This document shows, piece by piece, positions 25,434 to 33,057 of a DNA stretch of 57,105 bases. Source of the DNA: an uncultured Oscillospiraceae bacterium (GTDB lineage Bacteria; Bacillota; Clostridia; Oscillospirales; Acutalibacteraceae); NCBI GenBank assembly GCA_902478605.1, contig CABSLQ010000009.1, positions 1 to 57,105 on the forward strand. The letters are read 5' to 3'. The notes beneath the pieces were generated by a model. The model was given only the letters and a program-made list of their open reading frames with translations, did not search any database and was not told the DNA's origin. The stretch's first letter is position 1, and each line of letters begins with the position of its first letter. The translations under genes were made by a program, and so were the position numbers.

Positions 25434-25719
25434 ACAGAATCCTCCCATCTGCCAGGGCGCGGGAAGCCAGGCTGTAGGGCGTGTGCGCAAGCTTGTCCCA
25501 CTGCGCGGCCGTGTAAACCAGTACATCAAAGGACAACTCTGCATCAATATCCAGATACAGCCGCTGTTCCACGGCCTGTGGGTCTTCGCCGTTCGGCAGA
25601 ATCACGCACAGCTTGACCGCATACAGCGATCCATCGGGCCGTGCCTTCTGGCTGAACAAAATGATACGGTTCGGGCGGGCAATGCGAATGATATCCCGTT
25701 GCAGTTTTTCGAGCGGCAT
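25423..25719 (-). CDS. Degenerate minimal nucleotidyltransferase-like (MNT) protein
   Basis: 98 residues from the ATG at 25719, preceded by AAAGGGGG. The position and spacing match an MNT antitoxin of a HEPN-MNT pair. The sequence RIILFSQKARPDGSLYAVKLCVIL occupies the place of the usual LFGSRARGDA...SDIDLLVV motif but the Gly-Ser is FSQ and the DxD is missing, so catalysis is doubtful. Drives the HEPN gene from the promoter at 25767-25795. Confidence 0.8.
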   Translation of the reverse strand: MPLEKLQRDIIRIARPNRIILFSQKARPDGSLYAVKLCVILPNGEDPQAVEQRLYLDIDAELSFDVLVYTAAQWDKLAHTPYSLASRALADGRILYEA

Positions 25720-25766
25720 ACGAAATCCCCCTTTACGAATTGGTCTGACATATCGGAACACGCTTT

Positions 25767-25795
25767 AGTATACACCAGGAGCAAAATCTTTTCAA
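25767..25795 (-). promoter_or_regulatory. Promoter of the MNT-HEPN genes
   Basis: On the minus strand TTGAAA (25795-25790), 17-nt spacer, TATACT (25772-25767), about 48 nt before the MNT start. Confidence 0.8.
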
Positions 25796-25805
25796 TTCCC
25801 GGGAA
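25796..25805. promoter_or_regulatory. Noc-binding-like palindrome
   Basis: TTCCCGGGAA is the 10-bp core of the Bacillus Noc-binding consensus ATTTCCCGGGAAAT. The outer bases match less well. It sits between the MNT promoter and the tRNA promoter. Confidence 0.35.
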
Positions 25806-25822
25806 GAAAATACCTCCGGGCG

Positions 25823-25852
25823 TTGACAAAACCCGGCCGCGTGGTGTAAACT
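25823..25852 (+). promoter_or_regulatory. tRNA-Arg promoter
   Basis: TTGACA (25823-25828), 18-nt spacer, TAAACT (25847-25852), 20 nt before the tRNA. Confidence 0.8.
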
Positions 25853-25872
25853 AATCTGGCACCGATTCATAC

Positions 25873-25947
25873 GCTTCCGTAGTTAAATGGATATAACAGT
25901 CCCCTCCTAAGGGACAGTTGTGGGTTCGATTCCCGCCGGGAGTGCCA
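25873..25947 (+). tRNA. tRNA-Arg (anticodon CCT)
   Basis: 75 nt including encoded CCA. Acceptor GCTTCCG/CGGGAGT (one G-T end pair), D-arm GTTA/TAAC with AATGGATA loop, anticodon stem GTCCC/GGGAC with loop CTCCTAA (anticodon CCT), T-arm GTGGG-TTCGATT-CCCGC. Reads AGG codons. Confidence 0.95.
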
Positions 25948-25958
25948 CAATCTGCGGT

Positions 25959-25993
25959 GAGCAATTCGACAGGAATTGACGGCTCCCTTTTTT
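25959..25993 (+). terminator. Terminator after tRNA-Arg
   Basis: GAGC ... GCTC outer pairs and AATTC/GAATT inner pairs, followed by T6. It begins 12 nt after the tRNA. Confidence 0.6.
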
Positions 25994-26042
25994 ATGGCAT
26001 GAGCTCGACCAGAGGCAGGTCACTCTTTTGCAAATCAAGGTC

Positions 26043-26082
26043 AAACCTGCGGTGAGCAACGCACGCCGCAGGTTTCTTTTTT
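26043..26082 (+). terminator. Second terminator-like hairpin downstream of tRNA-Arg
   Basis: AAACCTGCGG (26043-26052) and CCGCAGGTTT (26066-26075), then CTTTTTT. The 13-nt word CTGCGGTGAGCAA occurs both here (26047-26059) and in the first terminator region (25952-25964). Confidence 0.75.
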
Positions 26083-26130
26083 AGCATCAGAAGCGCCGCG
26101 TTTAAGCTCTGCAGCGTTTTGAAACCACAC

Positions 26131-26164
26131 CCAAGGGAAAGCCCGTTATCACGGCTTTTCCTTG
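26131..26164. other. Additional hairpin in the tRNA-parA spacer
   Basis: AAGGGAAAGCC and GGCTTTTCCTT pair with one G-T. The surrounding 25948-26194 stretch shows no ORF; apart from hairpins and the parS site nothing else is recognised there. Confidence 0.4.
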
Positions 26165-26194
26165 TTCTTATCTCTGCAGGAAAAGCAAGCCCGA

Positions 26195-26210
26195 TGTTTC
26201 ACATGAAACA
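26195..26210. promoter_or_regulatory. parS: parS-like site 2 (upstream of parA)
   Basis: TGTTTCACATGAAACA, identical to site 1 inside mnmG and one mismatch from consensus. It lies 140 nt before parA. Confidence 0.88.
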
Positions 26211-26242
26211 ACCGGCCACAATGTAAAATTGGCGCCGGGCTC

Positions 26243-26271
26243 TTTTCTGGTGCGATAAACTATGCTATAAT
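26243..26271 (+). promoter_or_regulatory. parA promoter with extended -10
   Basis: Weak -35 TTTTCT, 17-nt spacer, extended -10 TGCTATAAT (TATAAT 26266-26271). The 80-nt leader carries a GGCGGC/GCCGCC hairpin at 26291-26307. Confidence 0.7.
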
Positions 26272-26350
26272 GGAATAACACACGGTGCCGGGCGGCGAGG
26301 TGCCGCCATAGTGGCAGCGAGCTCCGCGTGGGGAAAGGATGAGAGCACGG

Positions 26351-27112
26351 ATGGCCAAAGTCATAGCGGTGGTCAACCAAAAGGGCGGCGTGGGCAAGAC
26401 CACGACGACGGTGAATCTGACGGCGGCGATGGGCCAATTGGGGAAAAGATGCCTGTTGGTGGACATCGACCCCCAGGGCAATGCCACGAGCGGGGTGGGT
26501 ATTGACAAGCGGCAGGTGCGGCAATCCTCCTATGAGGTGCTTATCGGTGCCGCTGCGCCGCAGGATATCATTCAGCACACCGCCTTTCAAAATCTTGACG
26601 TTTTTCCCTCAAATATACAACTGGCGGGTGCCGAAATTGAAATGGTGGAGCTGACACGGCGGGAAAGCCGGCTGAAGGCGGCACTTGCCGGGTTACGCGA
26701 TCGCTACGACTATATATTCATCGATTGTCCGCCTTCACTCGGCTTGCTGACACTCAATGCGCTGTGCGCGGCGGATACCCTGTTGGTCCCGATTCAGTGC
26801 GAATACTATGCGCTCGAAGGGTTATCTCAGTTGATGGCCACCGTGCGGCAGGTTAAGCGCCTGTACAACAGTACGCTGGAGCTGGAGGGGGTTTTGCTGA
26901 CCATGTATGATGGTCGTCTGAACCTTACGCAGCAGGTGGTGACCGAGGTCAAGCGGTTTTTCCCCCGCAAGGTGTTTTCAACGGCCATTCCGCGTAGCGT
27001 GCGGTTATCGGAAGCGCCGAGCTTTGGCAAACCCATACAATATTACGACGGCGGATCGCGCGGCGCGGCCGCCTATAACGAGCTGGCCAGGGAATTGTGT
27101 GAAAAGCGGTAA
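26351..27112 (+). CDS. parA: Chromosome-partitioning ATPase ParA (Soj)
   Basis: 253 residues from the ATG at 26351, preceded by AAAGGA. Deviant Walker A KGGVGKTTTT, DIDPQGNATSG, and Walker B IFIDCPPSLGLL. Together with ParB and parS it segregates origins and modulates DnaA. An upstream in-frame ATG at 26339 sits too close to the Shine-Dalgarno site. Confidence 0.97.
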   Translation: MAKVIAVVNQKGGVGKTTTTVNLTAAMGQLGKRCLLVDIDPQGNATSGVGIDKRQVRQSSYEVLIGAAAPQDIIQHTAFQNLDVFPSNIQLAGAEIEMVELTRRESRLKAALAGLRDRYDYIFIDCPPSLGLLTLNALCAADTLLVPIQCEYYALEGLSQLMATVRQVKRLYNSTLELEGVLLTMYDGRLNLTQQVVTEVKRFFPRKVFSTAIPRSVRLSEAPSFGKPIQYYDGGSRGAAAYNELARELCEKR

Positions 27113-27145
27113 GCGGCCGGTGCTGAAGCAGGGAGGAGTGACACA

Positions 27146-28003
27146 ATGGCAGTGAAAAAAGGCGGTTTAGGCAAGGGGCTGGAAGTGCTGTTTGCCGAGA
27201 ACGCCATCGAGGAGGAAGGGAAGACCGTATCCCTTCCGCTCTCGGAAATCGAACCGAACCGGGAACAGCCCCGTAAGCAGTTTGACGAAGCGGCGCTGGC
27301 AGAGCTGGCGGATTCCATCGCCCAGCACGGGGTGCTGCAGCCGCTGCTGGTCAGGCCGGTGGCTGGCGGCGGGTATCAGCTGGTGGCGGGGGAACGCCGG
27401 TGGCGGGCCTCCCGCATGGCGGGGCTCACCGAAGTGCCGGTGGTTATCCGGGAGATGACGGATAAAGAGGCGGCGGAGCTCGCGCTCATTGAAAACCTGC
27501 AGCGGGAGGATCTCAACCCGATGGAGGAAGCGATGGGATACCGCACCCTGATGGAAACCTACGGCTTGACGCAGGAGGAAACGGCGCGTTCGGTGAACAA
27601 ATCCCGGCCGGCCGTGGCCAATGCCCTGCGGCTGCTCCATCTGCCCCAAACGGTGGCCAACATGGTGGCCGGCGGCGAATTGTCCGCGGGCCATGCGCGC
27701 GCCATCCTGTCCTTTGACACGGAAGAGGAACAGCTGGATGCCGCGGCCGCTGCGGTGGACAAGCATCTGTCGGTGCGGGATCTGGAACGGATGGCCAAGG
27801 CTTCTCATACGCCCAAAAAGGAAAAGGCAACGGCGCTTTTTTCCCGGCCTTCCTTTTACGACGAGGTGGAGCTGGCGCTGACCGAGCACATGAGCCGCAA
27901 GGTCAAGGTAACGCCGTCCGCAAAGGGCGGGACACTGACCATAGAATTCTTCGGACAGGACGATTTGCAGGAGCTGGCCGCTCGGCTGGCCCCCGAACGA
28001 TAA
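27146..28003 (+). CDS. parB: Chromosome-partitioning protein ParB (Spo0J)
   Basis: 285 residues. Begins KKGGLGKGLEVLF, then the ParB CTPase motif region EIEPNREQPRKQFDE, GERRWRASRMAGL and LALIENLQREDLNPMEEA, followed by the helix-turn-helix YGLTQEETARSVNKSRPAVANALRLL. The C-terminal dimerisation domain ends LAARLAPER. GGAGGAG precedes the ATG; 33 nt after parA. Confidence 0.97.
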   Translation: MAVKKGGLGKGLEVLFAENAIEEEGKTVSLPLSEIEPNREQPRKQFDEAALAELADSIAQHGVLQPLLVRPVAGGGYQLVAGERRWRASRMAGLTEVPVVIREMTDKEAAELALIENLQREDLNPMEEAMGYRTLMETYGLTQEETARSVNKSRPAVANALRLLHLPQTVANMVAGGELSAGHARAILSFDTEEEQLDAAAAAVDKHLSVRDLERMAKASHTPKKEKATALFSRPSFYDEVELALTEHMSRKVKVTPSAKGGTLTIEFFGQDDLQELAARLAPER

Positions 28004-28024
28004 CAACAGGGAGAGGGAATCAAC

Positions 28025-29296
28025 ATGCTGGACATTAAATTGGTGCGTACCGAACCGGAGCGGGTTAAGCAGGCCATGCGCACCCGCAACAAGGACATGG
28101 ATGCGCAGGTGGACCGCGTCATCGCCATCGACGCGGAACGCCGCGACATCAACGCCCGCACCGATGCGCTCAAGGCGCAGCAGAACAACGCGAGTAAGGA
28201 GATTGCCCGCATCAAGAAGGAAGGGGGCGACCCCGCCGCCATTCTCGAGGAGATGAAAGAGCTCGCCGAGCAAGGTAAAGCGCTCGGCGCCCGGCTGGCC
28301 GACCTGGAAACGGAACAGCGGAACATCCTGCTCTCCATTCCCAATATACCGCATGCGAGTGTGCCGGTGGGCAAGGACGATACCGAGAACGTCGAAATGC
28401 GCCGGTGGGGAGAGCCGCGGGCGTTCGACTTTGAACCGGAGGCCCACTGGGACATCGGCAAGCGCCTCGACCTGTTCGATCCCGAGGTGGCGGCCAAGGT
28501 CACGGGCAAGCGCTTCCATTTCTATAAGGGCCTCGGCGCCCGGCTGGAGCGTTCCATCATCAACTTCTTCCTCAACACCCACACTGAAAACGGGTATACC
28601 GAGATACTGCCTCCCTTTATGGTCAACCGGGCTTCCATGACCGGCACGGGCCAGCTCCCGAAATTTGAGGAGGACGCCTTTAAGCTGGTGGATCCCGACT
28701 ATTTCCTGATCCCCACGGCGGAGGTGCCGGTGACCAACATGCACCGGGATGAAATTCTTGACGGCGATCGGCTGCCCATTAAATACTGCGCCTATTCCGC
28801 CTGCTTCCGGGCGGAAGCGGGCAGCGCTGGGCGTGATACCCGCGGCCTGATCCGGCAGCATCAGTTTAACAAGGTGGAGCTGGTCAAATTTGCGGATCCG
28901 GCGACCAGCTACGAGGAACTGGAAAAGCTGACCCACGATGCGGAACGGGTGCTGCAGCTTTTGGGGCTGCCATACCGGGTGGTGACGCTGTCCACCGGCG
29001 ACCTCGGCTTCTCCAGTGCCAAGACCTATGATATTGAGGTGTGGATGCCCTCCTACGGCCGCTATGTGGAGATTTCCAGCTGTTCCAACTTCGAGGATTA
29101 TCAGGCGCGCCGCGCGGCTATCCGCTTTAAACGGGATGCCAAGGATAAGGCGCAGCTCGTGCATACGCTCAACGGCTCGGGCGTGGCCGTCGGCCGGACG
29201 GTAGCGGCGATTCTGGAGAATTATCAGAATGCCGACGGCACAGTGACGGTGCCCGAGGTGCTGCGTCCCTATATGGGAACCGACTGTATTCGATAA
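28025..29296 (+). CDS. serS: Serine-tRNA ligase
   Basis: Class II aminoacyl-tRNA synthetase, 423 residues. N-terminal coiled-coil arm for tRNA-Ser (about 1-105), then motif 2 FRAEAGSAGRDTRGLIRQHQF and motif 3 near the C-terminus (SGVAVGRTVAAILENYQ). Found 21 nt after parB, probably transcribed with parAB. Confidence 0.98.
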   Translation: MLDIKLVRTEPERVKQAMRTRNKDMDAQVDRVIAIDAERRDINARTDALKAQQNNASKEIARIKKEGGDPAAILEEMKELAEQGKALGARLADLETEQRNILLSIPNIPHASVPVGKDDTENVEMRRWGEPRAFDFEPEAHWDIGKRLDLFDPEVAAKVTGKRFHFYKGLGARLERSIINFFLNTHTENGYTEILPPFMVNRASMTGTGQLPKFEEDAFKLVDPDYFLIPTAEVPVTNMHRDEILDGDRLPIKYCAYSACFRAEAGSAGRDTRGLIRQHQFNKVELVKFADPATSYEELEKLTHDAERVLQLLGLPYRVVTLSTGDLGFSSAKTYDIEVWMPSYGRYVEISSCSNFEDYQARRAAIRFKRDAKDKAQLVHTLNGSGVAVGRTVAAILENYQNADGTVTVPEVLRPYMGTDCIR

Positions 29297-29301
29297 GACA
29301 C

Positions 29302-29333
29302 ACGGAAGGACGAGGATTTCCTCGTCCTTCCGT
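29302..29333 (+). terminator. Hairpin after serS
   Basis: ACGGAAGGACGAGG and CCTCGTCCTTCCGT form a perfect 14-bp stem with a 4-nt loop. No T run follows, so it may act in either direction or as a 3' stabiliser. Confidence 0.7.
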
Positions 29334-29376
29334 ATATTAAATTGTCTATAATACGTTTTGTATAGAGAGGGATTGT

Positions 29377-30123
29377 ATGGAAACCAGTTCGATGGGCAGC
29401 GAGTATGCCTGGCCGCTGAAGATCGCCACCTACGATGCGGGGCCGGATCGGTGCCTGCGGCCCGCCAGTATCCTCAAGCTGCAGCAGGAGGTGGGGGAGC
29501 TGCACCTTGGTGCCGGCGGCCTTGGATATCAGGTTCTTCTCGAAGCGGGTATGGCATTTTTGCTCACCCGGACCAACTGCGTCATCCATCGAATGCCGCG
29601 GCTCAATGAGACGGTTACGCTGCGCACTTGGCACCGCGGAACGAGAGGGGCGCAGTTTTATCGGTGCTATGTGTTCGAGGATGCGCGGGGCGTGCCGCTG
29701 GTGGAAAGTGTGACCGCTTTTGCGCTTGTGGACGTGCAGGATCACCGTCTGCTGCGGCCAGAGGCGTTCGACCGGTTTGCGCTCGCCACCCAAACGGATG
29801 TCTACAACGGCTGTCCCGATCCGGGCAAATGGAGGCCTTCTGTTGAACTGCAGCCGGTGGACCGGCATGTCGTCCGCTGGTCGGAAACCGACTGGAACGG
29901 GCATCTGAACAATACCGTCTATGCCGATTATCTATGTGATTACGTGCCGGGCGGTATGGCAGGAAAACAAATGACCGGATTTTCCATTGCCTTTTTGAAG
30001 GAAGCCCGGGAGGGAGAGGTGCTGCAGATGGCAGCTGGGGCAGATGGAACGGAGGCGTTTGTGGTCGGTACACACGAACGCGGCATCTGCTTCGAAGCGA
30101 AAATGACCTTCGTGCCGGTATGA
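29377..30123 (+). CDS. Acyl-ACP thioesterase (FatA/FatB-like)
   Basis: 248 residues with two hot-dog folds. Hallmarks: an N-terminal FatA-like hot-dog (PLKIATYDAGPDRCLRPASILKLQQEVGELHLG) and in the second fold WSETDWNGHLNNTVYADYLCDY, the Asn/His region of the active site. Hydrolyses acyl-ACP to free fatty acid. Its stop overlaps the ATGA start of the next gene. A TATAAT at 29347 could be its -10. Confidence 0.9.
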   Translation: METSSMGSEYAWPLKIATYDAGPDRCLRPASILKLQQEVGELHLGAGGLGYQVLLEAGMAFLLTRTNCVIHRMPRLNETVTLRTWHRGTRGAQFYRCYVFEDARGVPLVESVTAFALVDVQDHRLLRPEAFDRFALATQTDVYNGCPDPGKWRPSVELQPVDRHVVRWSETDWNGHLNNTVYADYLCDYVPGGMAGKQMTGFSIAFLKEAREGEVLQMAAGADGTEAFVVGTHERGICFEAKMTFVPV

Positions 30124-30869
30124 GCGAGACGTTTGAACAGGCAAAGCGGTTGGGTTTGCTGCATCTACAGGTGCGGGCCGGCATCGGCACGCTGGGGGAG
30201 AAGAGCCTGCACGCGGTGTTCAAATACTGGCTGGATCCGGACGAGAGCCACCACGAGGTTCGCCTTGACGGTTGTGTGGCGGATATCTTCGACGGCGAAA
30301 GGGTGACCGAGATCCAGACACGCGGCTTCGGTACCCTGCGCCCCAAGCTGGAACGGCTCCTGGAGCAGTATCCCGTAACCGTCGTGCATCCGCTGCCGTG
30401 GCATAAAACGCTGACCTGGGTGCAGCCGGAAAGCGGGGAAATGACCAAGCCGCGCCGGTCGCCCAAAACGGGACAGTTCTGGGATGCGGCGGGGGAGCTG
30501 TATGCCATTTCCGGTCTGCTCGGCCATCCGCGCCTGACCGTGAGGCTGATGCTGGTGGATGTGGAGGAATACCGTATGGCTGACGGCTGGAGTGCGGACG
30601 GCAAAAAGGGCTCACACCGGGCAGAACGTATTCCGGTGGCACTCGGCCCGGAATTGACGCTGCACAGCCAGGAGGACTATGCGTGCCTGCTTCCCGCTGT
30701 CCTGCCGGATGCCTTTACCACGCCGCAGCTTGCCAAAGCGGCCCGTCTGAGCCGAAAAAAAGCGGGGCATTTAGTAAACATATTGTATAAAACAGAAAAT
30801 ATAAAACGCATTGGAAAACAAGGGCGGGCCTATTTGTATGGCCGCCTTGACAGCGGAGGACGCCTATAG
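30120..30869 (+). CDS. Nuclease-fold (PD-(D/E)xK-like) plus winged-helix protein, unknown function
   Basis: 249 residues. The N-terminal half shows E27, D55 and E64-x-Q66 (EKSLHAVFK...GCVADIFDGERVTEIQTRGF), a spacing like a PD-(D/E)xK nuclease with Gln in place of the Lys. Residues ~199-240 read FTTPQLAKAARLSRKKAGHLVNILYKTENIKRIGKQGRAYLY, a winged-helix DNA-binding domain. No known name recognised. Translationally coupled to the thioesterase by ATGA; the queT promoter overlaps its end. Role could be DNA binding or degradation; this is inference. Confidence 0.7.
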   Translation: MSETFEQAKRLGLLHLQVRAGIGTLGEKSLHAVFKYWLDPDESHHEVRLDGCVADIFDGERVTEIQTRGFGTLRPKLERLLEQYPVTVVHPLPWHKTLTWVQPESGEMTKPRRSPKTGQFWDAAGELYAISGLLGHPRLTVRLMLVDVEEYRMADGWSADGKKGSHRAERIPVALGPELTLHSQEDYACLLPAVLPDAFTTPQLAKAARLSRKKAGHLVNILYKTENIKRIGKQGRAYLYGRLDSGGRL

Positions 30870-30875
30870 TATAGT
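30847..30875 (+). promoter_or_regulatory. queT promoter
   Basis: TTGACA (30847-30852), 17-nt spacer, TATAGT (30870-30875). It overlaps the last 23 nt of the preceding gene. Confidence 0.85.
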
Positions 30876-30896
30876 AAACAGGCGGGTTTGTCCCGT

Positions 30897-30939
30897 GGTC
30901 AGTTCGAAACCATCCTGACCTTAAACAAAACTACGGAGG
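30897..30939 (+). promoter_or_regulatory. preQ1-I riboswitch upstream of queT
   Basis: P1 stem GGTCAG/CTGACC (30897-30902, 30915-30920) around a 12-nt loop TTCGAAACCATC, then an A-rich tail TTAAACAAAACTA that ends at GGAGG (30935-30939). This is the classic H-type pseudoknot architecture with the Shine-Dalgarno next to it, consistent with translational repression by preQ1. Confidence 0.85.
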
Positions 30940-30949
30940 TATCGTCAAG

Positions 30950-31492
30950 ATGAAAAAACCATTTCCTGTCCGTACATTGGCCGAGGCGGGACTTATTGCC
31001 GCGCTGTACGCGGCGCTGACCCTGCTGCTGCCGGCGCCGTCCTTCGGCGTGGTGCAGTGCCGCCTGTCCGAGATGTTCACCGTTCTGGCCGTTTTCACGC
31101 CCTCGGCGATTCCGGGACTGGCGGTAGGCTGCCTGGTGTCCAATTTAGTGGGGCTCGGCATGGGAGCCAATCCGGCCGGCGCGCTGGATCTGCTTTTCGG
31201 TCCGCTGACCACCCTGGTGGCCGCCGTCCTGACCTGGCGGATGCGCCATTGGCGCTTCAAGGGGGTTCCGGTGGCGGCGACGCTGCCGCCAGTGCTGCTC
31301 AACGCGGTGGTGGTCGGTCTCGAGCTGACGCTGATGTCGCCGCATTTCGCGGTGCCGGTGCTGCTGCTCAACATGGCGTCGGTGGGCGCGGGGCAGCTCA
31401 TCGCCTGCACGGTGTGCGGCCTGATTCTGCACGCGGCGCTGGAACGTTCCGGCGCGGCCGCGCAGCTGTTCGGAAAACGGCAGGCAGTTTAA
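30950..31492 (+). CDS. queT: Queuosine precursor transporter QueT
   Basis: 180 residues, about six hydrophobic helices. Start of the protein (LAEAGLIAALYAALTLLLPAPSFGVVQCRLSEMF) is typical of QueT. Imports queuine or preQ1-type precursors, matching the preQ1 riboswitch in front. GGAGG is 10 nt upstream of the ATG. No other queuosine genes are in the window. Confidence 0.92.
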   Translation: MKKPFPVRTLAEAGLIAALYAALTLLLPAPSFGVVQCRLSEMFTVLAVFTPSAIPGLAVGCLVSNLVGLGMGANPAGALDLLFGPLTTLVAAVLTWRMRHWRFKGVPVAATLPPVLLNAVVVGLELTLMSPHFAVPVLLLNMASVGAGQLIACTVCGLILHAALERSGAAAQLFGKRQAV

Positions 31493-31497
31493 AAAAC

Positions 31498-31540
31498 AAG
31501 CCCGCTCTCCCCGGCTGCGGGAAGGGCGGGCTTTGGTTTT
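31498..31540. terminator. Bidirectional terminator between queT and the DUF1624 gene
   Basis: AAGCCCGC (31498-31505) with GCGGGCTT (31526-31533), inner CCCCG/CGGGA pairing and T-rich tail on the plus strand. Confidence 0.85.
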
Positions 31541-31547
31541 ATGCGGT

Positions 31548-32315
31548 TCAGACGAGCCGTGTGACGAGCCAGCAAATAGCATACACCACCGGCTGGTGCA
31601 CGACGTAAATAACCAGCGTATGCCGGCCGAGCCAGGCAAGCCATGGCGCCCGGCTTTTATACATCCACTGGGGAAAGCGCCCCGCTTTGGCCCATATGCC
31701 GGCAAAGGAGCCGGCGAGGAAGCAGAAGATCCAGGGGAAAAAGGGAAAATAGTCCGCCCCCTGTCCGGTGCCGAGACCGAGGGGATAGAGCCAGCCCTGC
31801 GCCTGCACCGCTTCGGGCACCGCCACGCCGAACATGCCCTTGATGCCGAACCAGGCGCCGCGGTCCGCGGGCAGCCACCAGGTGAGGAGCAGCAGCACGG
31901 CGCAAGCCGCGATGCCGACGACCGGCGGGATTTTATCCAGAAGGGGACGGCATAAGGCGAAGAGCAGAATGGACACCGACAGGAAATGCAGGATGCCGAA
32001 CCAGATCATTTCCTCCCGCATGAACACCCAAAGAAAGGCCGAGAGCAGAATCGCCACGCCCAACAGCAGGCCGCCGCGTTTCCAGTTGCTGTGGGACAGG
32101 CGGCAGGAAATGCCGCAGATGAAGATGAACAAACCGGCAAAAAACGGCTCCACCGGCATGAAAAAGGTGAACAGAGCGCGGCCGGCCGGTACGTTAAACA
32201 GCCAGCCGACCGTATAGAAGCTGTGATAGGCGATCATCAGCAGCAGGTCGAAGCCGCGGACCTCATCCATAAAGAAGATGCGCCCGCCCGGCTGGCGGGC
32301 AGTGGAATCGGACAA
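31548..32315 (-). CDS. DUF1624/HGSNAT-like membrane acyltransferase
   Basis: 255 residues, about seven transmembrane helices. The N-terminal cytosolic motif MDEVRGFDLLLMIAYHSFYTVGWLF is typical of the heparan-alpha-glucosaminide N-acetyltransferase-like catalytic family. Starts at TTG with GGAGG 8 nt upstream. A single minus-strand gene; acceptor unknown. Confidence 0.85.
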   Translation of the reverse strand: MSDSTARQPGGRIFFMDEVRGFDLLLMIAYHSFYTVGWLFNVPAGRALFTFFMPVEPFFAGLFIFICGISCRLSHSNWKRGGLLLGVAILLSAFLWVFMREEMIWFGILHFLSVSILLFALCRPLLDKIPPVVGIAACAVLLLLTWWLPADRGAWFGIKGMFGVAVPEAVQAQGWLYPLGLGTGQGADYFPFFPWIFCFLAGSFAGIWAKAGRFPQWMYKSRAPWLAWLGRHTLVIYVVHQPVVYAICWLVTRLV

Positions 32316-32398
32316 ACGGATACCTCCTCCGGAAATCGACGTTTCCTATAGTATAGCACGAACCGTTAAAATATACCAGTAGAAAAGGAGCGCTGTAT

Positions 32399-32800
32399 AT
32401 GAAGCCAACCGCACAGCAATGCATAGGCACCACCCATGAGGAAGCCTGGAACGTCGGGGAGGAACAGCTGGCCAGTCATATGGCGAGCGGTACCCTTCCT
32501 GTATTTGCGACCCCCTGCATGGTGGCCCTGATGGAGTACACCTGTATGAAGCTCGTCGAGCCCTGCCTGGAGGAGGGCATCACCACGGTGGGAACGGTGG
32601 TCAACATCCGCCACGTCAGTCCCACGCCGGAGGGAATGAAGGTACACGCCCGTGCAACCCTCACCGAAACGGACGGACGGCGGTTTGTGTTCCGGGTGGA
32701 GGCCTATGATGAGGCGGGGCTTATCGGGGAAGGCGTGCATGAACGGTGCACCGTCAAAGCCGATCGGTTTATAGAAAAAGTGCAGGCTAAAGGAAAATAA
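32399..32800 (+). CDS. FlK-like thioesterase (hot-dog fold)
   Basis: 133 residues. Single hot-dog domain with TLPVFATPCMVALMEYTCMKLV and VHARATLTETDGRRFVFRVEAYDEAGLIGEGVHERC. Similar to fluoroacetyl-CoA thioesterase FlK; the Thr/His/Glu set of FlK is partly visible (T38, E46, H78 region), but the physiological substrate is unknown. AAAAGGAG precedes the ATG. Confidence 0.85.
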   Translation: MKPTAQQCIGTTHEEAWNVGEEQLASHMASGTLPVFATPCMVALMEYTCMKLVEPCLEEGITTVGTVVNIRHVSPTPEGMKVHARATLTETDGRRFVFRVEAYDEAGLIGEGVHERCTVKADRFIEKVQAKGK

Positions 32801-33057
32801 GAAACGCCCGCGCATCCGAAAGCGCCGGTGCTGCCTTTCAGGGGCTCCGGTCCGGGCGGGAAATCGAATCAATGGGTTCCTAGCCGATTTTCATGAGCAT
32901 CTCCATAGGATACCAAAGGATAAGACCGTTTTCGGGGCCGGGGCTTCCCCCGTCAAAGGACAGGTTAATCGTCTCCCGCAGCGCCGTGTCGCATAGCCAG
33001 GGTACAGTTGCAAGGGTTTTGCTATGCCCATTTAAAAGGGATTGTTTTGAAAAAAGA
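32801..33057. other. Spacer before rplU promoter with a possible gene remnant
   Basis: No full gene. A minus-strand frame ending at 32880 reads LCDTALRETINLSFDGGSP then ENGLILWYPMEMLMKIG before stop; it looks protein-like but has no start or ribosome binding site and may be a decayed gene tail. GC-rich inverted repeats (CGCCCG/CGGGCG) near 32814-32860 could terminate the thioesterase gene. Confidence 0.25.

Noticed and set aside
27167..29164. Minus-strand ORF of 665 codons antisense to parB/serS
   Set aside because: Low-complexity His/Arg/Gln content and perfect opposition to two confident genes.
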